Positions 32,252 to 40,761 of a stretch of DNA of 64,000 nt are shown one piece after another (the stretch's first letter is position 1; the number at the start of each line of letters is the position of its first letter). The notes under the pieces are model-generated. The model searched no databases and was not told the DNA's origin. It saw only the letters and a program-made list of their open reading frames with translations. A program made the position numbers and the translations under genes. The DNA is from Streptomyces parvus (GTDB lineage: Bacteria; Actinomycetota; Actinomycetes; Streptomycetales; Streptomycetaceae): positions 1,223,304 to 1,287,303 of the forward strand of contig NZ_BMRY01000001.1 of assembly GCF_014648875.1 (NCBI RefSeq). Direction: 5' to 3'.

Positions 32252-34723
32252 ATGACGCAGCGGGCACTCGATTCCTCCGGGGAGCAGACCCCCGGCCCCT
32301 CCCGGCCGGCCATGATCGACGCGGGGGCGGAACTCGATCCCGTGCACCCCATGGAGCCACCGCCGCCGCCCCATCGCCCGGATGGTCTGAGCACCGCCGA
32401 GGTCGCCGAACGGGTCGCACGCGGTGAGGTCAACGACGTACCCGTACGCTCCTCGCGCTCGATCACCGAGATCGTCCGGGCCAACGTCCTCACCCGGTTC
32501 AACCTGATCATCGGCGTGCTCTGGGTGATCATGCTGTTCGTCGCGCCGATCCAGGACAGCCTCTTCGGCTTCGTGATCGTCGCCAACACCGGCATCGGCA
32601 TCATCCAGGAGTGGCGGGCCAAGAGGACCCTGGACAGCCTCGCAGTGATCGGCGAGGCGAAGCCGACCGTGCGGCGCGACGGGGTCGCCGCCGAGATCTC
32701 CACCTCCGAGATCGTCCTCGGCGACCTGGTCGAGCTGGGCCCCGGGGACAAGGTGGTCGTGGACGGCACGGTCGCCGAGGCCGACAGCCTGGAGATCGAC
32801 GAGTCGCTGCTGACCGGGGAGGCCGACCCGGTGCTCAAGCGGGCCGGTGACCCGGTGATGTCGGGCAGCTTCGTCGTCGCGGGCGGCGGGGCGTTCACCG
32901 CGACGAAGGTGGGGCGCGAGGCGTACGCCGCGCAGCTCGCCGAGGAGGCCTCGCGCTTCACGCTCGTCCACTCGGAGCTGCGCAGCGGCATCAGCACGAT
33001 CCTGAAGTACGTCACGTGGATGATGGTGCCGACGGCGATCGGGCTGATCATCAGCCAGCTGGTGGTGAAGGACAACAACTTCAAGGACTCGGTCGCCAGG
33101 ACCGTGGGCGGCATCGTCCCGATGATCCCCGAGGGCCTGGTGCTCCTCACCTCCGTCGCCTTCGCCATCGGCGTCGTCCGCCTGGGCCGCAAGCAGTGCC
33201 TGGTGCAGGAGCTGCCGGCCATCGAGGGCCTGGCCCGGGTCGACGTGGTCTGCCTGGACAAGACGGGCACGCTGACCGAGGGCGGCATGGACGTCACCGA
33301 GGTCCGGCCGCTGAACGGGAGCGACGAGGCGTACGTCGAGGAGGTGCTGCGGACGTTCGGCGCCTCGGACCCCCGGCCCAACGCCAGCCTCCAGGCCATC
33401 ATCGACGCGTACCCGGTGGACGGGGAAGCCGCCTGGACGGTCACCGACGCGATGCCGTTCTCCTCCGCCCGCAAGTACAGCGGCGCGGCGTTCACCGAGG
33501 CCGACGGGACGGCTTCCGCCTGGCTGCTCGGCGCGCCCGACGTCCTGCTGTCCGAGGGTGACGCGACCCTCGCCGAGATCGAGCAGCTCAACGAGCAGGG
33601 TCTGCGGGTGCTGCTGCTGGCCCGGGTGCAGGGCGACGACCTCGACGCGCCCGGCGCGGCCGCCGGAGCCGCCCCCACGGCCCTGGTCGTCCTGGAGCAG
33701 CGGCTGCGGCCGGACGCGGGCGACACGCTCGCCTACTTCGCCGACCAGAACGTGGCCACCAAGGTCATCTCCGGCGACAACGCGGTCTCGGTCGGCGCGG
33801 TCGCCGGGAAGCTGGGCCTGGCGGGCGCGGAGAACACCCTCGACGCCCGCAGGCTGCCCACCGACCCGGACGAGATGGCCACGGCCATGGAACAGAACGC
33901 GGTCTTCGGCCGGGTCACCCCGCAGCAGAAGCGGGACATGGTCGCGGCCCTCCAGTCGCGCGGCCACACGGTCGCGATGACCGGCGACGGTGTGAACGAC
34001 GTGCTGGCCCTCAAGGACGCCGACATCGGCGTCTCGATGGGTTCGGGGTCGGAGGCGACCCGCGCGGTGGCGCAGATCGTGCTGCTGAACAACAGCTTCG
34101 CGACGCTGCCGTCGGTGGTGGCGGAGGGCCGCCGGGTGATCGGCAACATCACCCGGGTCGCGACGCTCTTCCTGACCAAGACGGTCTACTCGGTGCTGCT
34201 GGCGATCCTGGTGGTCTGCACCCAGGTGGAGTACCCGTTCCTGCCGCGGCACCTGACCCTGCTGGCCACGCTGACCATCGGCGTCCCCGCGTTCTTCCTG
34301 GCGCTCGCGCCCAACAAGGAACGGGCCCAGCCCCACTTCGTACGCCGGGTCATGCGGTACGCGATCCCCTCGGGCGTCATCGCGGCTGCGGCCACCTTCA
34401 CCACGTACCTGGTGGCACGGCACCACTACACCGGCGAGGGCGCCCTGGACGCGGAGACGAGCGCGGCGACGCTGACGCTGTTCCTGGTCGCGATGTGGGT
34501 CCTGGCGATCATCGCCCGCCCGTACACCTGGTGGCGGATCGGCCTGGTGGCGGCGATGGGGCTCGGCTTCCTGATCGTGCTCGTGGTGCCGTGGCTCCAG
34601 GACTTCTTCGCGCTGAAGCTGGTCGGCACGACGATGCCGTGGACGGCGGTCGGCATCGCGGTGGCGGCGGCGGCCCTGCTGGAGTTCGTCTGGCGCTGGG
34701 TGGGGCGGCGCTTCGGGGTGTAG
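32252..34723 (+). CDS. P-type cation-transporting ATPase, CtpE-like
   Basis: 823 residues. E1-E2 ATPase landmarks: actuator TGEAD (188-192), ion-site motif PEGL (293-296) in helix 4, phosphorylation motif DKTGTLT with Asp336, and the hinge TGDGVNDVLALKDADIGVSM. The short N-terminus, without heavy-metal domains, and the MIPEGLVLLTS helix resemble Mycobacterium CtpE, a calcium-uptake ATPase; magnesium or other cations are possible. ATG 32252 lies seven bases after TAACGT, the leaderless layout. It ends before a clear terminator. Confidence 0.87.
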   Translation: MTQRALDSSGEQTPGPSRPAMIDAGAELDPVHPMEPPPPPHRPDGLSTAEVAERVARGEVNDVPVRSSRSITEIVRANVLTRFNLIIGVLWVIMLFVAPIQDSLFGFVIVANTGIGIIQEWRAKRTLDSLAVIGEAKPTVRRDGVAAEISTSEIVLGDLVELGPGDKVVVDGTVAEADSLEIDESLLTGEADPVLKRAGDPVMSGSFVVAGGGAFTATKVGREAYAAQLAEEASRFTLVHSELRSGISTILKYVTWMMVPTAIGLIISQLVVKDNNFKDSVARTVGGIVPMIPEGLVLLTSVAFAIGVVRLGRKQCLVQELPAIEGLARVDVVCLDKTGTLTEGGMDVTEVRPLNGSDEAYVEEVLRTFGASDPRPNASLQAIIDAYPVDGEAAWTVTDAMPFSSARKYSGAAFTEADGTASAWLLGAPDVLLSEGDATLAEIEQLNEQGLRVLLLARVQGDDLDAPGAAAGAAPTALVVLEQRLRPDAGDTLAYFADQNVATKVISGDNAVSVGAVAGKLGLAGAENTLDARRLPTDPDEMATAMEQNAVFGRVTPQQKRDMVAALQSRGHTVAMTGDGVNDVLALKDADIGVSMGSGSEATRAVAQIVLLNNSFATLPSVVAEGRRVIGNITRVATLFLTKTVYSVLLAILVVCTQVEYPFLPRHLTLLATLTIGVPAFFLALAPNKERAQPHFVRRVMRYAIPSGVIAAAATFTTYLVARHHYTGEGALDAETSAATLTLFLVAMWVLAIIARPYTWWRIGLVAAMGLGFLIVLVVPWLQDFFALKLVGTTMPWTAVGIAVAAAALLEFVWRWVGRRFGV

Positions 34724-34754
34724 GCCGCGGACAGCGGACATGCGGACATGGGGC

Positions 34755-34788
34755 AGCCCCCGGGAGGACGGTGATCCTCCCGGGGGCT
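34755..34788. terminator. Strong bidirectional terminator
   Basis: A perfect 14-bp stem (AGCCCCCGGGAGGA with its complement) and a 6-nt loop, followed by TT, between the ATPase stop (34723) and the convergent secreted-protein stop (34804). Confidence 0.85.
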
Positions 34789-34803
34789 TTCCGTGTGCGG
34801 GTT

Positions 34804-35670
34804 CTACTTCACGTCGACGAAGTCACCGCCGGCCGAGACGGCCGGGGTGGTCGACGTACCGGCGAAGCTGTAGCGCCAGTAGCCGTCGGACGACGCCTTG
34901 ACGGTGGTCTTCAGAGAGCCGGTGGAGCTGGAGGTGACGGTCTTGACCGTCGTGTAGCTCGTGGCCCCCTTCTTCCGGAACTGGAGCTTCACGGGCTGGT
35001 TGGTGTAGCCCTTGTACGTGTTGGTGTCCCAGTGGGCTCGGGTCAGGCTGCCGGTGACCGTGAGGGTGCCGCCCTTCTTCACGGGCTCCGGACCGGCGTT
35101 CACGGTCAGCTTCGAGAAGCGCTGGAGCGAGGTCTTGGCCACGGCGTAGTTCTCGATGACGTCGACGTCGTTGGTGAGGGCGGCCGCGCCGATGGTCCAG
35201 GAGCCCGCGAGCTCGTTGTACAGGACCGCCGGGTCGAAGGTGACGGTCATCTTGCAGGTGGTGGTGGTCGCGCTGACCACCGTGCACTTCGAGGTTTCCT
35301 CGTTCTGGTCGATGCCGACGCTGTCAGGGTCGTCGATGGACGAACCCTTCCAGACGAAGGCGTAGATGTCCGAGACACCGGAGGGGGCGCTGGCGGTAAC
35401 CGACAGGCTGTAGGTCTGCGGCGTCTTGGTGCCCGCGACGGCGGGCTTGCCGCCGTTGAGGACGGCGGTGGTGATCTGCCCGGCGCCGGCCTTCGCGGTG
35501 GCGCCGAACGAGCTCTTCGCCTTGCCGGACTCCGCCTTCGAGGGCTGGGAGTCCGAGAACGGCTGGGGTGCCGACCAGGAGCGGTCGTCCTCGGCCTGCG
35601 CGGCCGGTACTGCGAGAGCGGAAAGGGCCAGGGCGCCGGAAACGGCGGCCACGGTGGCACGAATACGCAT
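34804..35670 (-). CDS. Secreted hypothetical protein
   Basis: 288 residues with a Sec signal peptide (MRIRATVAAVSGALALSALA, cleavage likely after AQA at 26). The mature part has two Ser/Thr-rich beta domains; the second (~185-285) contains KKGGTLTVTGSLTRAHWDTN, VKLQFRKKGAT and GYWRYSFAGTSTTPAVS, the pattern of Ig-like/calcium-binding-like repeats seen in Streptomyces exported proteins. The only two cysteines (CTVVSATTTTC) could form a disulphide. No enzyme motif. A large inverted repeat lies upstream at 35732. Confidence 0.8.
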   Translation of the reverse strand: MRIRATVAAVSGALALSALAVPAAQAEDDRSWSAPQPFSDSQPSKAESGKAKSSFGATAKAGAGQITTAVLNGGKPAVAGTKTPQTYSLSVTASAPSGVSDIYAFVWKGSSIDDPDSVGIDQNEETSKCTVVSATTTTCKMTVTFDPAVLYNELAGSWTIGAAALTNDVDVIENYAVAKTSLQRFSKLTVNAGPEPVKKGGTLTVTGSLTRAHWDTNTYKGYTNQPVKLQFRKKGATSYTTVKTVTSSSTGSLKTTVKASSDGYWRYSFAGTSTTPAVSAGGDFVDVK

Positions 35671-35731
35671 GTGTCCCCAAGTGGAGAATGGGGCCCCGGG
35701 GCGCGCTTGCGTCGCCGGCCCGGCGGGGCCC

Positions 35732-35769
35732 GTCTGTTCCTGTGAACCTGTTGGCTCACAGGAACAGAC
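35732..35769. repeat. 14-bp inverted repeat with TCACA/TGTGA half-sites
   Basis: GTCTGTTCCTGTGA (35732-35745) and its exact reverse complement (35756-35769) enclose 10 nt. More TGTGA/TCACA words follow up to ~35815. It lies between the end of the ATPase gene at 35850 and the start of the secreted-protein gene at 35670, both leftward, so it can be a terminator for the first or an operator for the second. Confidence 0.6.
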
Positions 35770-35849
35770 ATGCGAATCACATGAACGGTTGTGCGATGCT
35801 GTGACTTTTCTGTGAAGCGCCTGGTCCGTGCGTCGCTCCCTACGGGCGG

Positions 35850-38800
35850 TCAGTCGAACCAGCGGTCCCGCGCCAGCTCCTCCGTACGTGACGGGTCCTC
35901 CAGCAGCGCCGCGACCTCGAAGCGGCGCGGCCACTGGCCCGCCGCCCAGGCGAGCCCCGCCGCCACGCCCTCCAGGGTGGCCGCGTGGACGACCCCGTCG
36001 GGGGCGCGGCGCCAGTCCAGTTCGACGCCGCCCGCGCGGAGTTCGGGGTGCTCGATGTACGTGTCGGGGGTGGCGGGTCCGAGCAGGACGCGGACCGACT
36101 CCGGTACGCGGTGCTCCTCGCCCTCACTGGTGACGTCGGCCTCGACCGTCTCGCCCAGGCGTCGCACCTGGAGCAGGTCGGCCAGCTCGGCGGCCCGGGA
36201 CGGGGCGACCGGGAGCAGGGGCAGGCCCTCCGTCAGCGGCAGCACGTCCGGGGCGTCCGCGATCACGGCGTCCGCCGCGTCGGCCACGACCACCTCCCCG
36301 TCCACCACCGCGCGCAGCTCGTCCGGCAACGTCACCTGGTCCGGGTCGAGTTCGGCGAGCGCCGTGTAGAGCGCGTGCAGTTGTACGGGGGCGACGGGGC
36401 GGTCCTCGTCGGCGAGGCGGCCCAGCAGTTCGGCCGCGCCGCCGGGCTCGTCCAGGAGGGCGGCCACCGAGGTGCGCACGCCGAGGGCCCGCAGCACCTG
36501 GGCGTCGTCGAAGCCGGTCGCGTCCACCGCGTCGTACAGCCCGGCCAGGAGCGGGTCACCGCCCGCCGAGCGGAGTCCGGCGGGTCGACGGCCGTCCAGC
36601 ACGGGGTGGTCGCGCAGCCACCACGCGGTGTACGCGCGCACGGACTGCGTCGTGCCGTCCGGGAGCAGCACCCGCACCGGCTGCGTCAGCGCGTCGCGCA
36701 ACGGCGGCTGGGCCAGCATCGCGAGCGCCTGCGGCCAGGCGTCGTCGTCGACCAGGTCCAGATCCCGTACGGCGACGATCTCGGTGGCGACCGGCGGTAC
36801 GGGCGTCTCGGGCAGTTGGTCGAGCAGGTCCTCGCACCAGACGTCGACGGCGTCCAGCAGCCCGGCGTCGTCGGGTTCGGCGAAGTCGCTGTCGCGGGGC
36901 TCCAGTTCGTCGGGGTCGAGGACGACGTCGGTGGCCCGTACGAGGGCGAAGGTGGCGAGCACGCCGCAGGCGGTCAGCGGCCCCTCGCCCCAGCGGTCGG
37001 CCAGCTCCTGGTCGACGAGGGCGAGTTCCCCCTCCCGCATGATCTGCGCGAACGGGCTTCCGGGGAGGACCAGTTCACCGGCGGGGGCGGGCTCACCCTC
37101 CTCGTCGGGGAGCGCGAGCGCACCGAGCCAGGGCTCGTCGCCGGGGGCGAGTTCGGCGTCGCGCACGAGGGTGAGGACGGTCTCGGCCAGCTCGTCGGCA
37201 TCCAGCGCGTCCTCGTCCCAGATCTCGCCGGCGTCGAGCGATCCGGCGACGGCCGCGCGGACTTGAGGGGTCGTCAGGACGGCGCGGGGCGTGGCGGGCA
37301 GCGCACCCAGCTTCTCCAGCAGCGGGTGGGCGGCGTCCGGGTGGGCGACCTTCAGGCCGAGCCGGGAGAGGCGGCCGAGGACCGGGCCGGTCAGCGCGTC
37401 CGGGAGGGGCAGCAGGATCTGGCGCGGGCCGATCGTGGTGCGCGGCGGGCGACCGGCCTGCTCGTCCTCCGGGTCACCCGCGAGCGGGACGGGAAGGCCG
37501 GTGAGCCGGTCGGGGTCGGTGCCCGCGAGGCTGTCGTAGAGCCGGTGCCACCAGGCGGGGTCGCGCTCCAGACCGGCGAGCCGGTCGATCGCCTCGGTCA
37601 GCGGGACCCGGGCGACACCGAGGGTGCGCAGTTCGGTGCGGCGCTCCAGACCGGCGGGCAGCAGACAGGGCAGCACCTCGGCGAGGACCCGTACGGTCTC
37701 GGCCCCGACGCCCTCGACGACCTCGGCCTCGACGGGCCGCAGGGCGGAGGTGCCGGAGGCGGTGTTCTCCGTACGGTCCCGGTCCCGGTCCCGGTCCTGG
37801 TCCCGGTCCCAGTCGTCCGCCCAGCCGTTCTCCGCCTCCGGGTCCCGGGGCGCGGCGGGCTCCAGGAACGCGATCCTCGGCAGCCGGGCCAGGATCGCCC
37901 CGCGCAGGGCCCCGTCCAGCGCGCCCTTGCCGAGCTGGCCCGGCACCAGGTCGATCGTCCCGGTCGACACGGGCCGCCAGTCGCCCAGCAACTCCGCGTA
38001 CGCGTCGGCTGCCCGCTCCACCAGGAAGTCCGTCAGCGGCCCCGGCGCGGGGTGCCTGCGGGCGGTGTCCAGCGGGAGCGAGGCGATGAGCAGGGCGGGG
38101 ATGCCGAGCGGTTCGTCGGTGGGGGTCGGGGCGTGCACGACCGGTGCCGTACGGGGGTGGAGCGGGGCGCCGGACTCGTCGACCGGGACCGCCCAGGTCA
38201 CCGACCAGTGCGGACGCAGCCGCTCCTCGACCGGCCGGTCGGCGAGCAGGGCGGGCTCGATGGGCCCGTGGTGGAGGACGGTGCGCCAGCGGTTCAGGCC
38301 GCGCGCGGAGTCGTCGACGTGCGTGTACGGGCCGTGCTGCGACCGGCCCAGGGTCCGGGTGCCGTCCGGGGTCTCGATGACGATCTCGTCCAGGCCGGGC
38401 AGGGTGAGCAGCAGCGCGTCGTCCACGGCGGCCAGCAGCCGGGCCACCAGGTCCTCGGCGGTGCCGTCACGCAGCGGCAGCACGACGACGGTGTCGTACC
38501 CCTCGGGCGCGGAACCCTCGGCGGGCAGCGGCAGGCGCAGCAGCGGTACGTGCCCGTCGCGGCGGCGCAGCTCGTCCCCGAGGCCGGGGGAGCCGACGGC
38601 CGCCTGGCGGGCCATCTCGCGCGCCTCGGCCAGCGACCAGCGGACGCCGCCGTGCCGGCCGAGCACCGCTGGTTCGTCGCTGACCGCGAGCACGGCGGCG
38701 AACCCGACGCCGAAGCGCCCCACCGCGGACTCGTGGCCCTCGCGCTTGGCGGAGGCCCGCAGGGTGCTCAGGGACTCGACGCCGGTCGCGTCGAGCGGCG

Positions 38801-39089
38801 CGCCGGTGTTGGCGGCGGCCAGCACGCAGCGGGCGTCCGGGTCGCCGGGGGCGGCGGGGTGCAGGGTGAGGCGGAGCCGGCCGGGGACCTTCGCGCGGGC
38901 GGCCGCGTCGGCGGCGTTCTGGGCCAGCTCGACGACGAGGCGGTCGCGGTAGCCGCCGAGCGCGAGGTCCTCCTCGGCGTTGGCGTCCTCCCGGAACCGG
39001 GCGGGCCCGGCGCCCCACGCGTCGAGCACGCCGCGCCGCAGCCGTGCCGTCCCGAACGGATCGGCCCCCTCGGTCGCCTTCATGCTCAC
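35850..39089 (-). CDS. Large sacsin/Hsp90-like GHKL ATPase
   Basis: 1079 residues, soluble. An N-terminal ATP-binding domain (~40-260) carries the GHKL N-box (LVVELAQNAADAAARA) and a lid with GRFGVGFAAVLAVSD, as in the sacsin N-terminal Hsp90-like domain. The remaining ~800 residues have no named domain but are leucine/Asp-rich. GTG 39089 is used; ATG 39083 is an equal alternative. A run of Asp-Arg dipeptides near residue 430 comes from a hexamer repeat in the DNA. Orthologues sit beside DUF3027 genes in Streptomyces, as here. The role is unknown; chaperone-like remodelling is a guess. Confidence 0.82.
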   Translation of the reverse strand: MSMKATEGADPFGTARLRRGVLDAWGAGPARFREDANAEEDLALGGYRDRLVVELAQNAADAAARAKVPGRLRLTLHPAAPGDPDARCVLAAANTGAPLDATGVESLSTLRASAKREGHESAVGRFGVGFAAVLAVSDEPAVLGRHGGVRWSLAEAREMARQAAVGSPGLGDELRRRDGHVPLLRLPLPAEGSAPEGYDTVVVLPLRDGTAEDLVARLLAAVDDALLLTLPGLDEIVIETPDGTRTLGRSQHGPYTHVDDSARGLNRWRTVLHHGPIEPALLADRPVEERLRPHWSVTWAVPVDESGAPLHPRTAPVVHAPTPTDEPLGIPALLIASLPLDTARRHPAPGPLTDFLVERAADAYAELLGDWRPVSTGTIDLVPGQLGKGALDGALRGAILARLPRIAFLEPAAPRDPEAENGWADDWDRDQDRDRDRDRTENTASGTSALRPVEAEVVEGVGAETVRVLAEVLPCLLPAGLERRTELRTLGVARVPLTEAIDRLAGLERDPAWWHRLYDSLAGTDPDRLTGLPVPLAGDPEDEQAGRPPRTTIGPRQILLPLPDALTGPVLGRLSRLGLKVAHPDAAHPLLEKLGALPATPRAVLTTPQVRAAVAGSLDAGEIWDEDALDADELAETVLTLVRDAELAPGDEPWLGALALPDEEGEPAPAGELVLPGSPFAQIMREGELALVDQELADRWGEGPLTACGVLATFALVRATDVVLDPDELEPRDSDFAEPDDAGLLDAVDVWCEDLLDQLPETPVPPVATEIVAVRDLDLVDDDAWPQALAMLAQPPLRDALTQPVRVLLPDGTTQSVRAYTAWWLRDHPVLDGRRPAGLRSAGGDPLLAGLYDAVDATGFDDAQVLRALGVRTSVAALLDEPGGAAELLGRLADEDRPVAPVQLHALYTALAELDPDQVTLPDELRAVVDGEVVVADAADAVIADAPDVLPLTEGLPLLPVAPSRAAELADLLQVRRLGETVEADVTSEGEEHRVPESVRVLLGPATPDTYIEHPELRAGGVELDWRRAPDGVVHAATLEGVAAGLAWAAGQWPRRFEVAALLEDPSRTEELARDRWFD
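37775..37810. repeat. Six tandem GGTCCC-type hexamers inside the ATPase gene
   Basis: Six consecutive 6-bp units (one reads GGTCCT) keep the reading frame and encode alternating Asp-Arg/Gln in a surface linker. Copy number could vary by slippage without shifting the frame. Confidence 0.75.
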
Positions 39090-39247
39090 GCTCTCGACTC
39101 CGTCCGCGTTGTGGGTGGCCCGCGTATGCCTGTGCGGCCCAGTGTGCGCCCGAAGGTACCGCGCGCGCCGCCCCTGCCGTACCAGCGTCCCGGGGCATTG
39201 CCTTGCCCGTCCGGCGGCCCTGGGCTTTCAAGCCCGTCCGGCTGGCC

Positions 39248-39387
39248 CTTCAAGCCCGTCCGGCGTTTGAGGACGGAACCCTTGGCCTGGGCGGCGGCCA
39301 CCAAACAGGCACTTGGTGCGCAGGACCCTGCGGTGGCACCCGGCACCACGTCGAGGGTTCCGTCCTCAAACGCCGGACGGGCTGAAG
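39248..39387. repeat. Inverted copies of a common Streptomyces intergenic repeat
   Basis: A 34-bp arm at 39248-39281 (begins CTTCAAGCCCGTCCGGCG) is matched at 39355-39387 by its reverse complement with one base missing. A shorter direct copy of the first part lies at 39226-39240. The arms enclose 73 bases. This sequence family (AGCCCGTCCGGCG.TTGAGGAC) is widespread between Streptomyces genes. The whole 313-base gap 39090-39402 holds nothing else I can identify apart from the promoter of the ATPase gene. Confidence 0.8.
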
Positions 39388-39402
39388 TCGCGTGCGGGAG
39401 CC

Positions 39403-40344
39403 TCAGGAGTGGCCCAGGTCCTCCGACGCGCCGTCCGCCTCCGCCGGCACCGAACCCTCGCCCCGCTCCGGCCGCAACGCGTACGCGTCCACCCGCATCG
39501 TGTCCAGCGCGTGGTCCGCCGGCCGCACCGGCTTCGGCATCACCGCGGCCTCCGAGTGCCCACCGCACCCGTACGCCAGCGACACCACATGCCCGTCCGC
39601 CGGACCGAACTCGTTCGCGCACACCCCGAAGGCCTGCTTCAGCGAGCCCGCCATCGGGATCAGGAACGCACAGCTGACACACGTCGCCGGGGCCGCCTGG
39701 GCCATCGGCGTCTTCGGGCCGAACGCCTCGTCCCAGCGGTCGGCCGCCTCGTACAGCCCGTACCGCGACAGCACCCGCGCCCGGCGCGTACCCAGCTCCT
39801 CGGCCACCGCGGCGATGGAACCCCGGCTGGTGGCGGCCACCGGCCGGTCCGTCAGCTCGGCGTCCTCCGAGTCGACGAGCTCCGCCAGCTCCTCGGAGAC
39901 CACGGAGTTCGGCGGCGGCTCGTCCTCGCCCGTCCAGCCCGGCTCCAGGCGCAGGTCCTCGGGCTCGGTCGGCAGCAGGTCCCCGGGGCCCATGTCGCCG
40001 GGGCGCAGCCGCTCGCTCCACGGCACCCACTCCGGGGCCAGGAGCGCGTCCGCCCCCGGCAGCAGCACCGTTTCGTCCAGGGTGACGTTCTTCGCGCGGG
40101 AGGCCCGCGCCACCGTCACCGCCCAGCGCCAGCCCCGGTAGCCGGGCTCCTTGGCCTCGAAGTAGTGCGTGACGACCCGGTCCCCCTCGGAGACCACGCC
40201 GACGTGCTCACCGACCACACCGGGCGCGGCGGCCTCCTCGGCGGCCGAGCGAGCGAGGTCGACCGCCTCGGCGCACAGGCGGTCGGGAACAGGGGTACGG
40301 GTCGCACGGGTCGTACGGCTTCGCGTGGTCGTCGCAGCACTCAC
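39403..40344 (-). CDS. DUF3027 family protein
   Basis: 313 residues from GTG 40344. The N-terminal half (CAEAVDLARSAAEEAAAPGV, GYRGWRWAVTVARASRAKNV) and the conserved C-terminal block with Cys motifs (CVSCAFLIP, CANEFGP, CGGHSEA) define this actinobacterial family. The four spaced Cys/His suggest a metal site. Function unknown. Same strand as, and upstream of, the sacsin-like ATPase gene. Confidence 0.85.
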   Translation of the reverse strand: MSAATTTRSRTTRATRTPVPDRLCAEAVDLARSAAEEAAAPGVVGEHVGVVSEGDRVVTHYFEAKEPGYRGWRWAVTVARASRAKNVTLDETVLLPGADALLAPEWVPWSERLRPGDMGPGDLLPTEPEDLRLEPGWTGEDEPPPNSVVSEELAELVDSEDAELTDRPVAATSRGSIAAVAEELGTRRARVLSRYGLYEAADRWDEAFGPKTPMAQAAPATCVSCAFLIPMAGSLKQAFGVCANEFGPADGHVVSLAYGCGGHSEAAVMPKPVRPADHALDTMRVDAYALRPERGEGSVPAEADGASEDLGHS

Positions 40345-40761
40345 AGGTCTTCGCTTCTCTCCATACGCCAGTCTCACGAGCGCGCCAGCTGCTGCACGAT
40401 TGCCGTTTTCGGCCAGACAGGTGCGGGCGGAGCGGACCTGGGGGCCGCGTCGACGTCCACACCCGTTGTGCCTGCCTCGGGCGCGCCTTCTGCCACCCAT
40501 TCTGCGGGATCGCCGAGAGGCGCGCGGCCAAGAACAACCGCCGGTGGCGCGTTACGCACGCTACCCTCTCCGCCGCCCCGCGCCCACCTGCCCGTCCCAA
40601 ACGTGCCGTATCCGTTCCGGCGGCGGCCGGCGACCGCCACCCGGCACACGTCCCCGTACGGCACCGCCGCCGCTCGCCCGACAGGGCGTCACCCCCCGCC
40701 TCGCGCGCGAGTCCGTGGCCGATCACCGTTCGAACCGGCCGGGGTGGGGCACTATGACGAG
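40345..40761. other. Intergenic region between divergent DUF3027 and MFS genes
   Basis: 417 bases without a supported gene. It holds the promoters of both neighbours; CACTAT at 40750-40755, six bases before the MFS start, is the one box I can point to. I see no repeat, hairpin of note or RNA gene. Confidence 0.5.

Noticed and set aside
31661..34741. A 1026-codon open frame on the minus strand
   Set aside because: It is antisense to the P-type ATPase, whose motifs are unmistakable; the composition is that of a shadow frame.
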